In this document: positions 48,699-56,811 of the stretch, piece after piece
Layout of the letters: each line of letters starts with the position of its first letter
Numbering within the stretch: the stretch's first letter is position 1
Assembly: GCF_047238125.1 (NCBI RefSeq)
Contig: NZ_JBDFMH010000001.1
Location: forward strand, 2,666,001 to 2,730,000
From: JBDFMH01 sp047238125
Lineage (GTDB): Bacteria; Pseudomonadota; Alphaproteobacteria; Sphingomonadales; Sphingomonadaceae
Direction: 5' to 3'
Length of the DNA: 64,000 bases
Translations under genes and position numbers: made by a program
Notes under the pieces: model-generated
Seen by the model: only the letters and a program-made list of their open reading frames with translations
Databases searched by the model: none
What the model was told of the DNA's origin: nothing

Positions 48699-49816
48699 GC
48701 CGCGTCGATCAGCTCGGCCAGCGTGCCCAGGCAATCCTCCGCCAGCCGCTTCGATCGCGCGGGCGACCAGCCGGCGCGGGGATCGGGCAGATCGTCATTG
48801 TCCTTGAACGGCATTTCCAGCGTCATCGCCACCGCGCCGAACCGTTCGGCAAGCTGGTTGGTGGACATCGACAGATTGGCCTTGCCGGGCGCGGCGGTGG
48901 CATAGCCGGTCCGCGTCTGGAAATCGGGGCTGCGCTGCGCCAGCCGGTTGCGGAAGGCGTGATAACGATCGCCCTGCGCATCGGTCCATGCCGGGATCCC
49001 TTCGAACCCGGCGATGAAGACGTGCGGGATCGCCTCGTCGCCATGCACGTCCATCGCGAAATCGACGCCGGTCCGATCCATCTGGTCGCGCACGCACAGC
49101 ACTTCGGGGCTGCGCTCGAGAGTGGGCGCATGCCATTCGCGGTTGAGGTTCACACCGGCCGCATTGGTGCGCAGATGGCCGCGTGCGCTGCCATCCGGGT
49201 TCATGTTGGGAATGATGTGGATCGTCGCATCGCGGCGCAGCTTGCGGGCGACGCTGCTGCCGGGATCGGCCAGTAGTTCCAGCGCGCCTTCCATCCACCA
49301 TTCGGCCATCGATTCGCCGGGGTGCTGGCGGGCATAGAGCCAGACCTGCTTCGGCCCTTTTCCTACGCTTAGGCAATCGATCGCCTGGCCATCCAGCGTC
49401 AGCCCCAGCACTTCGTGGGTGAAGCCGGGGGCCGCAGCGATCCGCGCCACCAGATCATGATGCCGCTCCATCGCATAGGGCGCGAAATAGGCGATCCACA
49501 CGCTGTCCGATTCGAAGCGGTGGCGGATGGTCAGCACGCCGTTCGCATAGGAGGTGCCGGCGATCCGCCACCAATCCTGCCGATCGTGCGATGCGCAGGC
49601 GCGGTAGTTCGGCCAGCCGTCCGGATACGCCGCCCTGCCTGCGTTCAAGATGCGCAGTACAACCTCGCGCCCGGCCGCACCGGTCAGGCGGAAGTGGAAC
49701 CACTGGTAGAAGTCGGATCCGTGGTCGGCCGCGATCTCGAGATCGAAGCCGTATGCGGTTTCACTGACGACGCGGATGTTGCCGCTGTCGAAGCGGCTGG
49801 TGATGCGGATGGTCAT
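48695..49816 (-). CDS. M14-type carboxypeptidase (cytosolic carboxypeptidase-like)
   Basis: This 373-residue protein has an N-terminal beta-sandwich (about 1-125, ending WIAYFAPYAMERH) and an M14 peptidase domain. Zinc ligands are His165 and Glu168 in RQHPGESM and His258 in DVHGDE; the catalytic Glu334 is in MTLEMPF. NPDG and NLNREW are also present. This arrangement is that of bacterial relatives of cytosolic carboxypeptidases (Nna1/AGBL). The substrate is unknown and no signal peptide is seen. The start overlaps the DUF4136 gene (ATGA). Confidence 0.9.
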   Translation of the reverse strand: MTIRITSRFDSGNIRVVSETAYGFDLEIAADHGSDFYQWFHFRLTGAAGREVVLRILNAGRAAYPDGWPNYRACASHDRQDWWRIAGTSYANGVLTIRHRFESDSVWIAYFAPYAMERHHDLVARIAAAPGFTHEVLGLTLDGQAIDCLSVGKGPKQVWLYARQHPGESMAEWWMEGALELLADPGSSVARKLRRDATIHIIPNMNPDGSARGHLRTNAAGVNLNREWHAPTLERSPEVLCVRDQMDRTGVDFAMDVHGDEAIPHVFIAGFEGIPAWTDAQGDRYHAFRNRLAQRSPDFQTRTGYATAAPGKANLSMSTNQLAERFGAVAMTLEMPFKDNDDLPDPRAGWSPARSKRLAEDCLGTLAELIDAA

Positions 49817-50409
49817 TTCACCGTGATAGTGCGCCCCGATTCGCCGGGGAAGTCCCGGAACAGATCCTGCGCCAGCTTGTCGACTGCCGCCGCCGGGCTG
49901 GCATAGGGCGTATCCGAGCGAGCGGCCGTCTCGGCACGGCCCTCCCATACGACCGTGCCTTCGGACCGGCGCTTCAGCTGTACCGAGAGCTCGGTCACGG
50001 TCACGTCGCGGCTGCGCGACTTGCCGATCGGGAAGCTCACGCCGCCGCCCAGGCCGACACCGCCGCCAAAGGTGCCACCACCCAACCCGATCGAAACCGG
50101 CGAACGTTGCGCCAGCGTCTCGCGCGTGCCGCGTGCGACATCGACTACGGCCACCAGTTCCGAACGTGCCACGCCAGGCGCCACCGTGTAGCCCAGCCGT
50201 GCAAGCTCGCGGCCTACGGCGTCGCCATAGGCGCGAAACTCGAGATCGCCGGCCAGCGAGGGATCGCGCGGCTCGACCGCCACCTGCCCGGGCGCGATCG
50301 GCTGACCGAGGTGGAAGCGCGTCACGCGCGTTTCGGGAGTCTGCGCGGCGCAACCGGCCAGTGCGATCGCCACACCCAGGGCACCGGCCCGCATGATCAC
50401 CCGCTTCAT
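49813..50409 (-). CDS. DUF4136 family lipoprotein
   Basis: This 198-residue protein has a lipoprotein signal peptide with lipobox ALAGC (MKRVIMRAGALGVAIALAGC). The DUF4136-like body has EFRAYGDAVGRELARLGY followed by a glycine-rich loop (IGLGGGTFGGGVGLGGG). It is probably an outer-membrane lipoprotein of unknown role. The ATG at 50409 is preceded by GGAGG with 6-base spacing, which settles the start. It is first in the unit with the carboxypeptidase and acetyltransferase genes. Confidence 0.82.
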   Translation of the reverse strand: MKRVIMRAGALGVAIALAGCAAQTPETRVTRFHLGQPIAPGQVAVEPRDPSLAGDLEFRAYGDAVGRELARLGYTVAPGVARSELVAVVDVARGTRETLAQRSPVSIGLGGGTFGGGVGLGGGVSFPIGKSRSRDVTVTELSVQLKRRSEGTVVWEGRAETAARSDTPYASPAAAVDKLAQDLFRDFPGESGRTITVK

Positions 50410-50495
50410 TTCATTCCTCCCAAGTACGCAACAGATCATCGTAACGCCTGTAGCGCGAAAAACGATGCCACGCCCGGCCGAATCGGGCCGATTGC

Positions 50496-50524
50496 TTGAC
50501 TTGGCGCGGCCTGCCGCATAGGGA
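50496..50524 (+). promoter_or_regulatory. Predicted promoter of rpmJ
   Basis: TTGACT (50496-50501), 17 bases, TAGGGA (50519-50524). The -35 and the GCATAGG at the -10 side are shared with the rho promoter. The leader to rpmJ would be about 43 bases. Confidence 0.55.
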
Positions 50525-50573
50525 GCGCGCTCTTTTCACAGATCCGAACACAGACAGGCAGGCGTCTCAGGCC

Positions 50574-50699
50574 ATGAAGATCCGCAACTCGCTCAAATCG
50601 CTCAAGGGGCGTCATCGCGACAATCGCGTGATCCGTCGTCGTGGCCGGACCTACGTCATCAACAAGACGAACCGCCGCTTCAAGGCGCGCCAGGGCTGA
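50574..50699 (+). CDS. rpmJ: Ribosomal protein bL36, zinc-free form
   Basis: This 41-residue basic protein reads MKIRNSLKSLKGRHRDNRVI and ends YVINKTNRRFKARQG. It lacks the Cys/His zinc ligands of standard L36, so it is the C-minus type. It sits in the large-subunit exit region near domain II. The ATG at 50574 matches the family start. Its stop overlaps the proposed ATT start of the HAD gene. Confidence 0.96.
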   Translation: MKIRNSLKSLKGRHRDNRVIRRRGRTYVINKTNRRFKARQG

Positions 50700-51319
50700 T
50701 TCCCGCTGCACCGTCGGCCGTCGTCTTCGATGTCGGCCATGTGCTGTTCGACTGGGATCCGCGCTACCTCTATCAAACGCTGATCGACGATGCCGACGCG
50801 CTGGATAGCTTCCTGCGCGATGTCGTCACGCGTGAGTGGCATTTCCAGCACGATGCTGGCCGGCCTTTCGCGGAGACGAGCGCCGAGCTGATCGCAGCCT
50901 ACCCGCAGCATGAAGCGCTGATCGCCCAGTTCGGGCCGCGCTTCCTCGATACGCTGCCCGGGCCGATTGCCGGCATGCCCGAGATCGTTGCTGCGCTCGA
51001 TGCACGCGACGTTCCGCTGTTCGCGATCACCAATTTCTCGGCCGAATTCTGGGTGCCGTTTCGCGCGCGCGAGGCGGCGATCTTCGATCGCTTCCGCGAT
51101 ATCGTGGTGTCAGGCGTCGAACGTCTGATCAAGCCCGATCCGGCCATCTATGCGCTCGCGCTCGATCGCTTCGGGTTGAACCAGGGCGAAGCGCTGTTCG
51201 TGGACGATCGTGCCGACAATGTCGCCGCGGGCGAGGCGGCAGGCTTCGTCGGACATCATTTCAGCGACGCGACCACGCTGCGGGCGGATCTGGTCCGCTA
51301 CGGCCTGCTCGCGGGGTAA
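50699..51319 (+). CDS. HAD-superfamily hydrolase, subfamily IA, with a probable ATT start
   Basis: The protein reads xPAAPSAVVFDVGHVLFDWD, with the HAD nucleophile Asp11 in VVFDVG, motif II AITNFS, motif III KPDPAIY and motif IV FVDDRADN. It is probably a phosphatase or haloacid dehalogenase-like enzyme of unknown substrate, about 206 residues. No ATG, GTG or TTG in frame lies before the nucleophile: the first GTG (50741) removes it. The ATT at 50699 overlaps the rpmJ stop (TGATT) and places the N-terminus where homologues begin. Confidence 0.82.
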   Translation: MPAAPSAVVFDVGHVLFDWDPRYLYQTLIDDADALDSFLRDVVTREWHFQHDAGRPFAETSAELIAAYPQHEALIAQFGPRFLDTLPGPIAGMPEIVAALDARDVPLFAITNFSAEFWVPFRAREAAIFDRFRDIVVSGVERLIKPDPAIYALALDRFGLNQGEALFVDDRADNVAAGEAAGFVGHHFSDATTLRADLVRYGLLAG

Positions 51320-51334
51320 GCGGGCCGGCGGCGG

Positions 51335-53719
51335 TCAGCCGCGCAGCACCGCCCCGACCTTTCCGGCCGCCGCCACGATCTTCTGGCTGATCGCGGACAA
51401 TTCCGCTTCGGTGAAGCTTTTCTCGCCCGGTTGCAACGTCACCTCGATCGCCAGCGACACCTGCCCGTCGGGCACGCCGGCGCCGACGAAACGGTCGAAC
51501 AGCCGCACATCGACGATCGCCGCCTTGTCCGCGCCACGCACCGCGCGCACCAGCGCATCGGCGGCCAGATCGGCCGGCACCAGGAAGGCGAAGTCGCGCG
51601 TCACGCCCTGTAGCGCGGGTGGGGCATAGGCCTCGCGCAGATGGCCGCTCGCCCGGCGGGCAGGGATTGCATCGAGATAGAGCTCGGCCGCCACCGCACC
51701 GCCGTCGATGTCGAACACGCGGGCCGTGGCGGGATGCAGTTCGCCGAAAGCCGCCAGCACGGTCTTCGGCCCCAGCCGCAGCGTGCCGGCGCGGCCGGGG
51801 TGCCAGGTGCCGTCGAGCGGCTCCATCACCTGCAACCGATCGACCGGCGCGCCGGCGGCGGCCAGCAGCGCGATCGCCTCCGCCTTGGCGTCATAGGCAT
51901 CGAACCGGGCCGCCTTGCCGCTGCGCCAGTCTCGCGGGGAACGGTCGGCCGCCAGCAGCAGCGCCAGCGTCGGTCGCTCGCCATCGGCAAGGTAGCGCCG
52001 CCCGATCTCGAACAGGCGCACGCTGTCCGCCCCGCGCGCGATATTGCGGCGGGCCGCGGCGATCAGGCCGGGCAGCAGCGACGGCCGCATCACTTTCAGA
52101 TCCTCGCTGATCGGGTTGGCCAGCGTCCAGTGGCCGCCGCCGACCGCATCGGCCTCGGCCTGCGAGAGGAAGCTCCACGTCACGGCCTCATGCAGTCCGC
52201 GCGCGGCGGCGGTACGGCGCACCCGCCGCTCGACCTTTTGTTCGGGCGTGGCGGTGGGCTTCGCGACGCCCTCAGCGCGGGGCAGCGGGGTGGCGGGCAC
52301 CTTGTCCAGCCCCTCGATCCGGATCACTTCCTCGACCAGATCGGCCGGGCCATCGACATCGCGACGCCAGCTGGGGATCGTCACGGTGAAGTCATCGGCG
52401 ACGTGGAAGCCGAGCCGGGTCAGGATCTCGCGCTGCCGGTCCTCAGCCACGTCCAGCCCGCCCAGCGACAGTGTCAACGCCGGATCGAAGCGGATCGTGC
52501 GCGGGGCCAGCGGCGGCGCGCCCGCCCGCGTGACAGGGCTGGGCCGGCCGCCGGCATGTTCGGTCACCAGCCAGGTTGCGATCGCAAGCCCATCGTCCAG
52601 GAAGGCGGGATCGACGCCGCGCTCGAACCGCTGGCGGGCATCGCTGGTCAGTCCCAGCTTCTGGCCGGTCAGGGCGATCCGATCGGGGGCGAAGAAGGCG
52701 CACTCGATCAGCACATCGGTGGTGGCATCGGACACGCCCGAATGCTCGCCGCCCATGATGCCGCCGATATCATGGACTGCGCTGGCATCGGCGATTACCG
52801 TCATCGACGGGTCGAGCGCATAGCTCTTGCCGTTCAGCGCGAGCAGTGTCTCGCCGTCGCGGGCGCGGCGCGCGACGAGGCCGCCGTTCAGCTTCGCGCG
52901 ATCATAGACGTGCAGCGGCCGGCCGAGATCGATCGAAACGAAATTGGTGATGTCCACCAGCAGCGAGATCGGCTTCTGGCCGATCGCCGTCAGCCGCCTG
53001 CGCATCCATTCGGGTGAGGCGCCGTTGGCCACACCCGTCACCGCCTGCGCGTAGAAGGCGGGGCAGCCCTCAAGGTCCTCGGTCCGCACGTCGGGGGCCG
53101 GCCCCTCGTCAGCCACCGGATCGAGCGAAGCCATCCGATAGACCTGAGCGAGCGGCTTCAGCACGCCGGCGCCGGCCGCGGCCAGATCGCGCGCGATGCC
53201 GCGCACGCCCATGCAATCCTGCCGGTTGGGGGTGATTGCGACATCGAACAGCGGATCGTCCAGCCCGGCCCAGGCGGCATAGGCCGCGCCCACCGGCGCA
53301 TCGGCCGGCAGTTCGATGATGCCATCATGCTCCTCGCCCAGCTGCAGCTCGCGCACGGAACACATCATGCCGTTCGATTCGACGCCGCGGATCGCCGCCA
53401 CCTTCAGCGTGATCCCGCTGCCGGGCACATAGGCGCCGGGCGCGCCGAACACGCCGACCAGCCCCGCGTGCGCATTGGGTGCACCGCAGACGACCTGCAG
53501 CGGGCCGTCGCCGGCATCGACGCTCAGCACCTGCAGCTTGTCCGCCTGCGGGTGTGGGGCGGCGGTCAGCACCTTGGCGATACGGAACGGGGCCAGCGCC
53601 TCGGCCGGGTTGTCGATCGATTCGACCTCGAGCCCGATCCGGGTCAGCGCTTCGCCGATCGCGGCGGCGTCGAGATCCGTGTCGAGATGCTCCTTGAGCC
53701 AGCTCAGCGTGAACTTCAT
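51335..53719 (-). CDS. pheT: Phenylalanine--tRNA ligase, beta subunit
   Basis: This 794-residue subunit begins MKFTLSWLKEHLDTDLDAAAIGEAL. The tRNA-binding OB domain (about 40-150, QADKLQVLSVDAGDGPLQVVCGAPNA) comes first. B3/B4 editing (about 205-380), B5 (about 405-475) and the C-terminal anticodon-binding FDX-ACB domain (about 700-794, LREAYAPPALQGVTRDFAFLVP) follow. It forms the alpha2-beta2 synthetase with PheS. It overlaps pheS by 4 bases and converges on the HAD gene with a 15-base gap. Confidence 0.97.
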   Translation of the reverse strand: MKFTLSWLKEHLDTDLDAAAIGEALTRIGLEVESIDNPAEALAPFRIAKVLTAAPHPQADKLQVLSVDAGDGPLQVVCGAPNAHAGLVGVFGAPGAYVPGSGITLKVAAIRGVESNGMMCSVRELQLGEEHDGIIELPADAPVGAAYAAWAGLDDPLFDVAITPNRQDCMGVRGIARDLAAAGAGVLKPLAQVYRMASLDPVADEGPAPDVRTEDLEGCPAFYAQAVTGVANGASPEWMRRRLTAIGQKPISLLVDITNFVSIDLGRPLHVYDRAKLNGGLVARRARDGETLLALNGKSYALDPSMTVIADASAVHDIGGIMGGEHSGVSDATTDVLIECAFFAPDRIALTGQKLGLTSDARQRFERGVDPAFLDDGLAIATWLVTEHAGGRPSPVTRAGAPPLAPRTIRFDPALTLSLGGLDVAEDRQREILTRLGFHVADDFTVTIPSWRRDVDGPADLVEEVIRIEGLDKVPATPLPRAEGVAKPTATPEQKVERRVRRTAAARGLHEAVTWSFLSQAEADAVGGGHWTLANPISEDLKVMRPSLLPGLIAAARRNIARGADSVRLFEIGRRYLADGERPTLALLLAADRSPRDWRSGKAARFDAYDAKAEAIALLAAAGAPVDRLQVMEPLDGTWHPGRAGTLRLGPKTVLAAFGELHPATARVFDIDGGAVAAELYLDAIPARRASGHLREAYAPPALQGVTRDFAFLVPADLAADALVRAVRGADKAAIVDVRLFDRFVGAGVPDGQVSLAIEVTLQPGEKSFTEAELSAISQKIVAAAGKVGAVLRG

Positions 53720-54798
53720 GCCCCCACTCCCCCGGACAGCGTGGGCACGTCGAGCGCGGAGAAGCCGTAATGGCGCAGCCAGCGCAGATCGCCGTCGAAG
53801 AAGGCGCGCAGATCATCCATGCCGTATTTCAGCATCGCCAGCCGATCGATCCCGCAGCCGAACGCGAAGCCCTGCCATTCGGCCGGATCGAGCCCGCAGG
53901 CCGCGATCACCTTCGGATGCACCATCCCGGATCCGAGGATCTCCATCCAGCCGTCGGGCTCGGCCCCGCCGACGATGCGGCGGCCGCTCTTGTCACGCGT
54001 GTAGCCGACATCGACTTCGGCCGAGGGCTCGGTAAACGGGAAATAGCTCGGCCGCAGCCGCAGCACGATGTCGTCGCGCTCGAAATAGGCCTTCACGAAC
54101 GTCTCGAGCGTCCATTTCAGATGGCCCATCGTGATGCCGCGATCGATCACCAGACCCTCGACCTGATGGAACATCGGCGTGTGGGTGGCGTCGCTGTCCG
54201 ACCGATAGGTGCGGCCCGGCGCGATGATGCGAATCGGCGGCGGCTGATCCAGCATCGTGCGGATCTGCACCGGCGAGGTGTGCGTGCGGAGCAGCATCCT
54301 GCGGCCCTCGCCATCCACGCGATCGAAGTAGAAAGTGTCGTGCATCGCCCGCGCGGGATGGGTTTCGGGAATGTTCAGCGCGGTGAAGTTGTGCCAGTCG
54401 TCCTCGATCTCGGGGCCGGTCGCGACCGCGAAGCCCAGATCCGCGAAGATCTCCGCCAGCTCGTCCATCACCTGGCTGACCGGGTGCACCGAGCCTTGCG
54501 GGCCAGGCGCGGCGGGCAGCGTCAGATCGATCCGTTCCGACGCCAGCCGCGCAGCCAGCGCCTCGTCCTCCAGCGCGGCCTTGCGGGTCGCGATCGCGGC
54601 CGCCACCGCCTCGCGCAGCCCGTTGATGCGCGGACCTTCCTGCTGGCGCTGCTCGGGCGTCATTCCCCCCAGCGTCTTCAGCAGCGCAGACACGCTGCCC
54701 TGCTTGCCGAGCGCCGCGATGCGGATCGCCTCGAGCGAGGCGAGATCGGGCGCCGCGGCGATCTGCGCGGTGAGGTCGGATTGCAGCTGGTCGGTCAT
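53716..54798 (-). CDS. pheS: Phenylalanine--tRNA ligase, alpha subunit
   Basis: This 360-residue class II synthetase subunit has an N-terminal coiled coil, HPVSQVMDELAEIFADLGF, DTFYF, LLRTHTSPVQIRTM, GRTYRSDSDATHTPMFHQVEGL and the C-terminal FGCGIDRLAMLKYG. It holds the catalytic site that activates phenylalanine. It lies downstream of rpmI-rplT after a strong hairpin, the common rpmI-rplT-pheS-pheT order. Confidence 0.97.
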   Translation of the reverse strand: MTDQLQSDLTAQIAAAPDLASLEAIRIAALGKQGSVSALLKTLGGMTPEQRQQEGPRINGLREAVAAAIATRKAALEDEALAARLASERIDLTLPAAPGPQGSVHPVSQVMDELAEIFADLGFAVATGPEIEDDWHNFTALNIPETHPARAMHDTFYFDRVDGEGRRMLLRTHTSPVQIRTMLDQPPPIRIIAPGRTYRSDSDATHTPMFHQVEGLVIDRGITMGHLKWTLETFVKAYFERDDIVLRLRPSYFPFTEPSAEVDVGYTRDKSGRRIVGGAEPDGWMEILGSGMVHPKVIAACGLDPAEWQGFAFGCGIDRLAMLKYGMDDLRAFFDGDLRWLRHYGFSALDVPTLSGGVGA

Positions 54799-54850
54799 GA
54801 TGCCTCGTTGGTCCGGGGCGGGTTAGCGGGGCGGCAGCCCACAACGCAAG

Positions 54851-54885
54851 CGGGGCGCGGATCGCCTGTCGCAATCCGCGCCCCG
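54851..54885 (-). terminator. Strong hairpin between rplT and pheS
   Basis: CGGGGCGCGGAT and ATCCGCGCCCCG form a perfect 12-base stem around 11 bases, in the 112-base rplT-pheS gap. No T-run follows, so it may stop part of the rpmI-rplT transcripts or stabilise their 3' end, giving lower pheST levels. Confidence 0.55.
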
Positions 54886-54910
54886 CAAGCGTTCTCTCGT
54901 GCGAAAGACG

Positions 54911-55288
54911 TCAGGCCGCGACTCGGGCTCCTTCGGGCAGCGCGGCCTTCGCCTGCGCCACCACGGCGGTAAACGCCGCGCCCTCGTGCATCGCCATGTC
55001 GGCCAGCACCTTGCGGTCCAGTTCGATGCCGGCCAGCTTCAGGCCGTGCATGAACACGCCGTAGGTCAGGCCTTCGACGCGGACGGCGGCGTTGATGCGC
55101 TGGATCCAGAGCGCGCGGAACGAGCGCTTCTTAACCTTGCGATCGCGATAGGCGTACTGGCCGGCCTTCTCGACGGCCTGGCGCGCGATCCGGATCGTGT
55201 TCTTGCGGCGGCCATAATAGCCCTTCGCCTGATCCAGGATCCGCTTGTGCTTCGCCTTGGTGGTCGTACCACGCTTCACTCGTGCCAT
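54911..55288 (-). CDS. rplT: Ribosomal protein bL20
   Basis: This 125-residue protein reads MARVKRGTTTKAKHKRILDQ and has RALWIQRINAAVR, both standard L20 motifs. It is an early assembly protein of the large subunit. It follows rpmI by 15 bases. In many bacteria L20 represses rpmI-rplT translation; no clear operator was identified here. Confidence 0.98.
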   Translation of the reverse strand: MARVKRGTTTKAKHKRILDQAKGYYGRRKNTIRIARQAVEKAGQYAYRDRKVKKRSFRALWIQRINAAVRVEGLTYGVFMHGLKLAGIELDRKVLADMAMHEGAAFTAVVAQAKAALPEGARVAA

Positions 55289-55303
55289 GGGTCGGCCCTC
55301 CTA

Positions 55304-55507
55304 TCAGTTCAGGCCGTACGGCGCCCAGAGCTTGACGCGGGCCGTATCGGCCTCGGCAAGCACGGTCGTGCCACGGTTGGTGCGGATATATTTGCTGTTG
55401 TGGCTGATCAGCCGGTGGCGCTTGCCAGCGACGCCATGCTTCACCTTGCCGGTGGCAGTGAGCTTGAAGCGCTTCTTCACGCCGCTCTTCGTCTTGAGCT
55501 TGGGCAT
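55304..55507 (-). CDS. rpmI: Ribosomal protein bL35
   Basis: This 67-residue basic protein reads MPKLKTKSGVKKRFKLTATG and ends VKLWAPYGLN. It is a large-subunit protein, first in rpmI-rplT. CAGGAGACG precedes the ATG as ribosome-binding site. No infC gene is adjacent in this window. Confidence 0.97.
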   Translation of the reverse strand: MPKLKTKSGVKKRFKLTATGKVKHGVAGKRHRLISHNSKYIRTNRGTTVLAEADTARVKLWAPYGLN

Positions 55508-55595
55508 TTTCGTCTCCTGCTATGCGACGTATTTTGCGGACGGCCGCGGCAGCCCATACCGGCCGGGCAGTCCTGACAAATCGCGGAAGCGTGCG

Positions 55596-55624
55596 CCCCT
55601 AGGGCAATCGCCCGGCATTTGCAA
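55596..55624 (-). promoter_or_regulatory. Predicted promoter of rpmI-rplT
   Basis: On the minus strand, TTGCAA (55624-55619), 17 bases, TAGGGG (55601-55596), about 88 bases before the rpmI start. Layout matches rpmJ, rho and tRNA-Leu. Confidence 0.5.
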
Positions 55625-55644
55625 CCGCCGCGATCGGGGATCGA

Positions 55645-56643
55645 TCAGCCGCCGGGGCGGATCAGCGTGGAATTGGCGTGCGCGGTCATCACCAGCGTCG
55701 CCAGCCGCGGCAGATCGGCGAACATCAGCCGGAATACGCGCTCTGGCTGTTCATAACCCTTGATCGCCACTTCGGTGGCGGGGGGATGCTGTTCGCGGCG
55801 CAGTGGTGGCACCAAATAATCGATCGACGATCGGCCGATGACCAGATCGCACTGCAATTCCTTGCTGGCGGTTTCCAGCCGGAACGCCTTGTTCACGGTA
55901 TCGCCGAGCGCAGTGAAGTCGGAGATCGCGGCGCTGCCCATATTGCCGATCTGGGCATAGCCGGTGTTGATCGCCGCGCCGAAGGTCAACGGGCGCGACA
56001 AACCGAAGCGCTTCTCCATCGGCTCCACGATCAGCCGCAGCTCGGCGATCGTATCGATGATGGTGGCGAATTCCTCGCTCGTCACTTGCGGTTGATTATG
56101 GACCCAGACGCCCATCACCGCATCGCCGATATATTTTTGCGACCAGCTCTTGTTGCGGAACAGCAGCTCGCCCGCCTCGCGGAAGATTTCGCTCATCAGC
56201 GCCGAGATCCGTTCCTCCCCCAGCTCGCGCGCCAGCGGCGTATAGCCGCGAATGTCGATCACCAGCACGCTGATCAGGCTGTTGGAGAGGTGGATCATGG
56301 TCGCCGGCGCGGCCATCGCCTCGGCCACCGTATCGCTTTCCAGCTGATGGTAGCGCAGCTCCTGGAACCCGATCCGGATCACATCGCTGTCGGCAAGCTT
56401 GGTGGGGCTGGTCACCGGGCGGCCGTTCAGCGTCGTGCCGTTACGGCTGCCGCTGTCGGACAGATAGCAGTGGCCGGTCGCATCGCGACGGATCATCGCA
56501 TGTTCGCGAGAGGCCATCTCGTCGACCAGCACGATGGTGGAATGCGTCGCGCGCCCGATCCGGCACACGGCGAGCCGCTCGATCGAAAAGGTCTGGGTCT
56601 GTCCCGCGATCGTCGCGGAAACATACGGATCGCTCGTCGGCAT
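55645..56643 (-). CDS. FHA-domain class III adenylate/guanylate cyclase
   Basis: This 332-residue protein has an N-terminal FHA domain (about 18-98, RIGRATHSTIVLVDEMASREHAMI and DSGSRNGTTLNG), which binds phosphothreonine. A class III cyclase domain (about 122-300) carries metal Asp130 in VLVIDIRGYT, Asp174 in KYIGDAVMG, and Asn251/Arg255 in LGDTVNKAFRLE. It likely makes cAMP, but guanylate activity is not excluded. No membrane segment. The ATG at 56643 begins the FHA part; longer upstream frame is noise. A promoter-like site lies about 110 bases upstream. Confidence 0.88.
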   Translation of the reverse strand: MPTSDPYVSATIAGQTQTFSIERLAVCRIGRATHSTIVLVDEMASREHAMIRRDATGHCYLSDSGSRNGTTLNGRPVTSPTKLADSDVIRIGFQELRYHQLESDTVAEAMAAPATMIHLSNSLISVLVIDIRGYTPLARELGEERISALMSEIFREAGELLFRNKSWSQKYIGDAVMGVWVHNQPQVTSEEFATIIDTIAELRLIVEPMEKRFGLSRPLTFGAAINTGYAQIGNMGSAAISDFTALGDTVNKAFRLETASKELQCDLVIGRSSIDYLVPPLRREQHPPATEVAIKGYEQPERVFRLMFADLPRLATLVMTAHANSTLIRPGG

Positions 56644-56750
56644 CGACGGAGAAGTGCCCCCTCTACTTCGGCCAGTTCGTTCGACGCGACACTCGAACCG
56701 GAAGCGGTGCGGCAATTTCCCGCAATCCGGCGCTATTTTTCTTTGCGCAA

Positions 56751-56778
56751 ATGATAGGCGCGCCCGCCGACAGGTCAA
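56751..56778 (-). promoter_or_regulatory. Predicted promoter of the FHA-cyclase gene
   Basis: On the minus strand, TTGACC (56778-56773), 16 bases, TATCAT (56756-56751). The -10 matches TATAAT at 5 of 6. Leader would be about 100 bases. Confidence 0.5.
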
Positions 56779-56811
56779 GGAACCGAAACGATCGCGATGC
56801 TTTGACCTTCG

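Noticed and set aside
50741..51319. HAD gene starting at the GTG at 50741
   Set aside because: This start would remove the nucleophile Asp and beta-strand 1 of the HAD fold; the ATT at 50699 keeps them.
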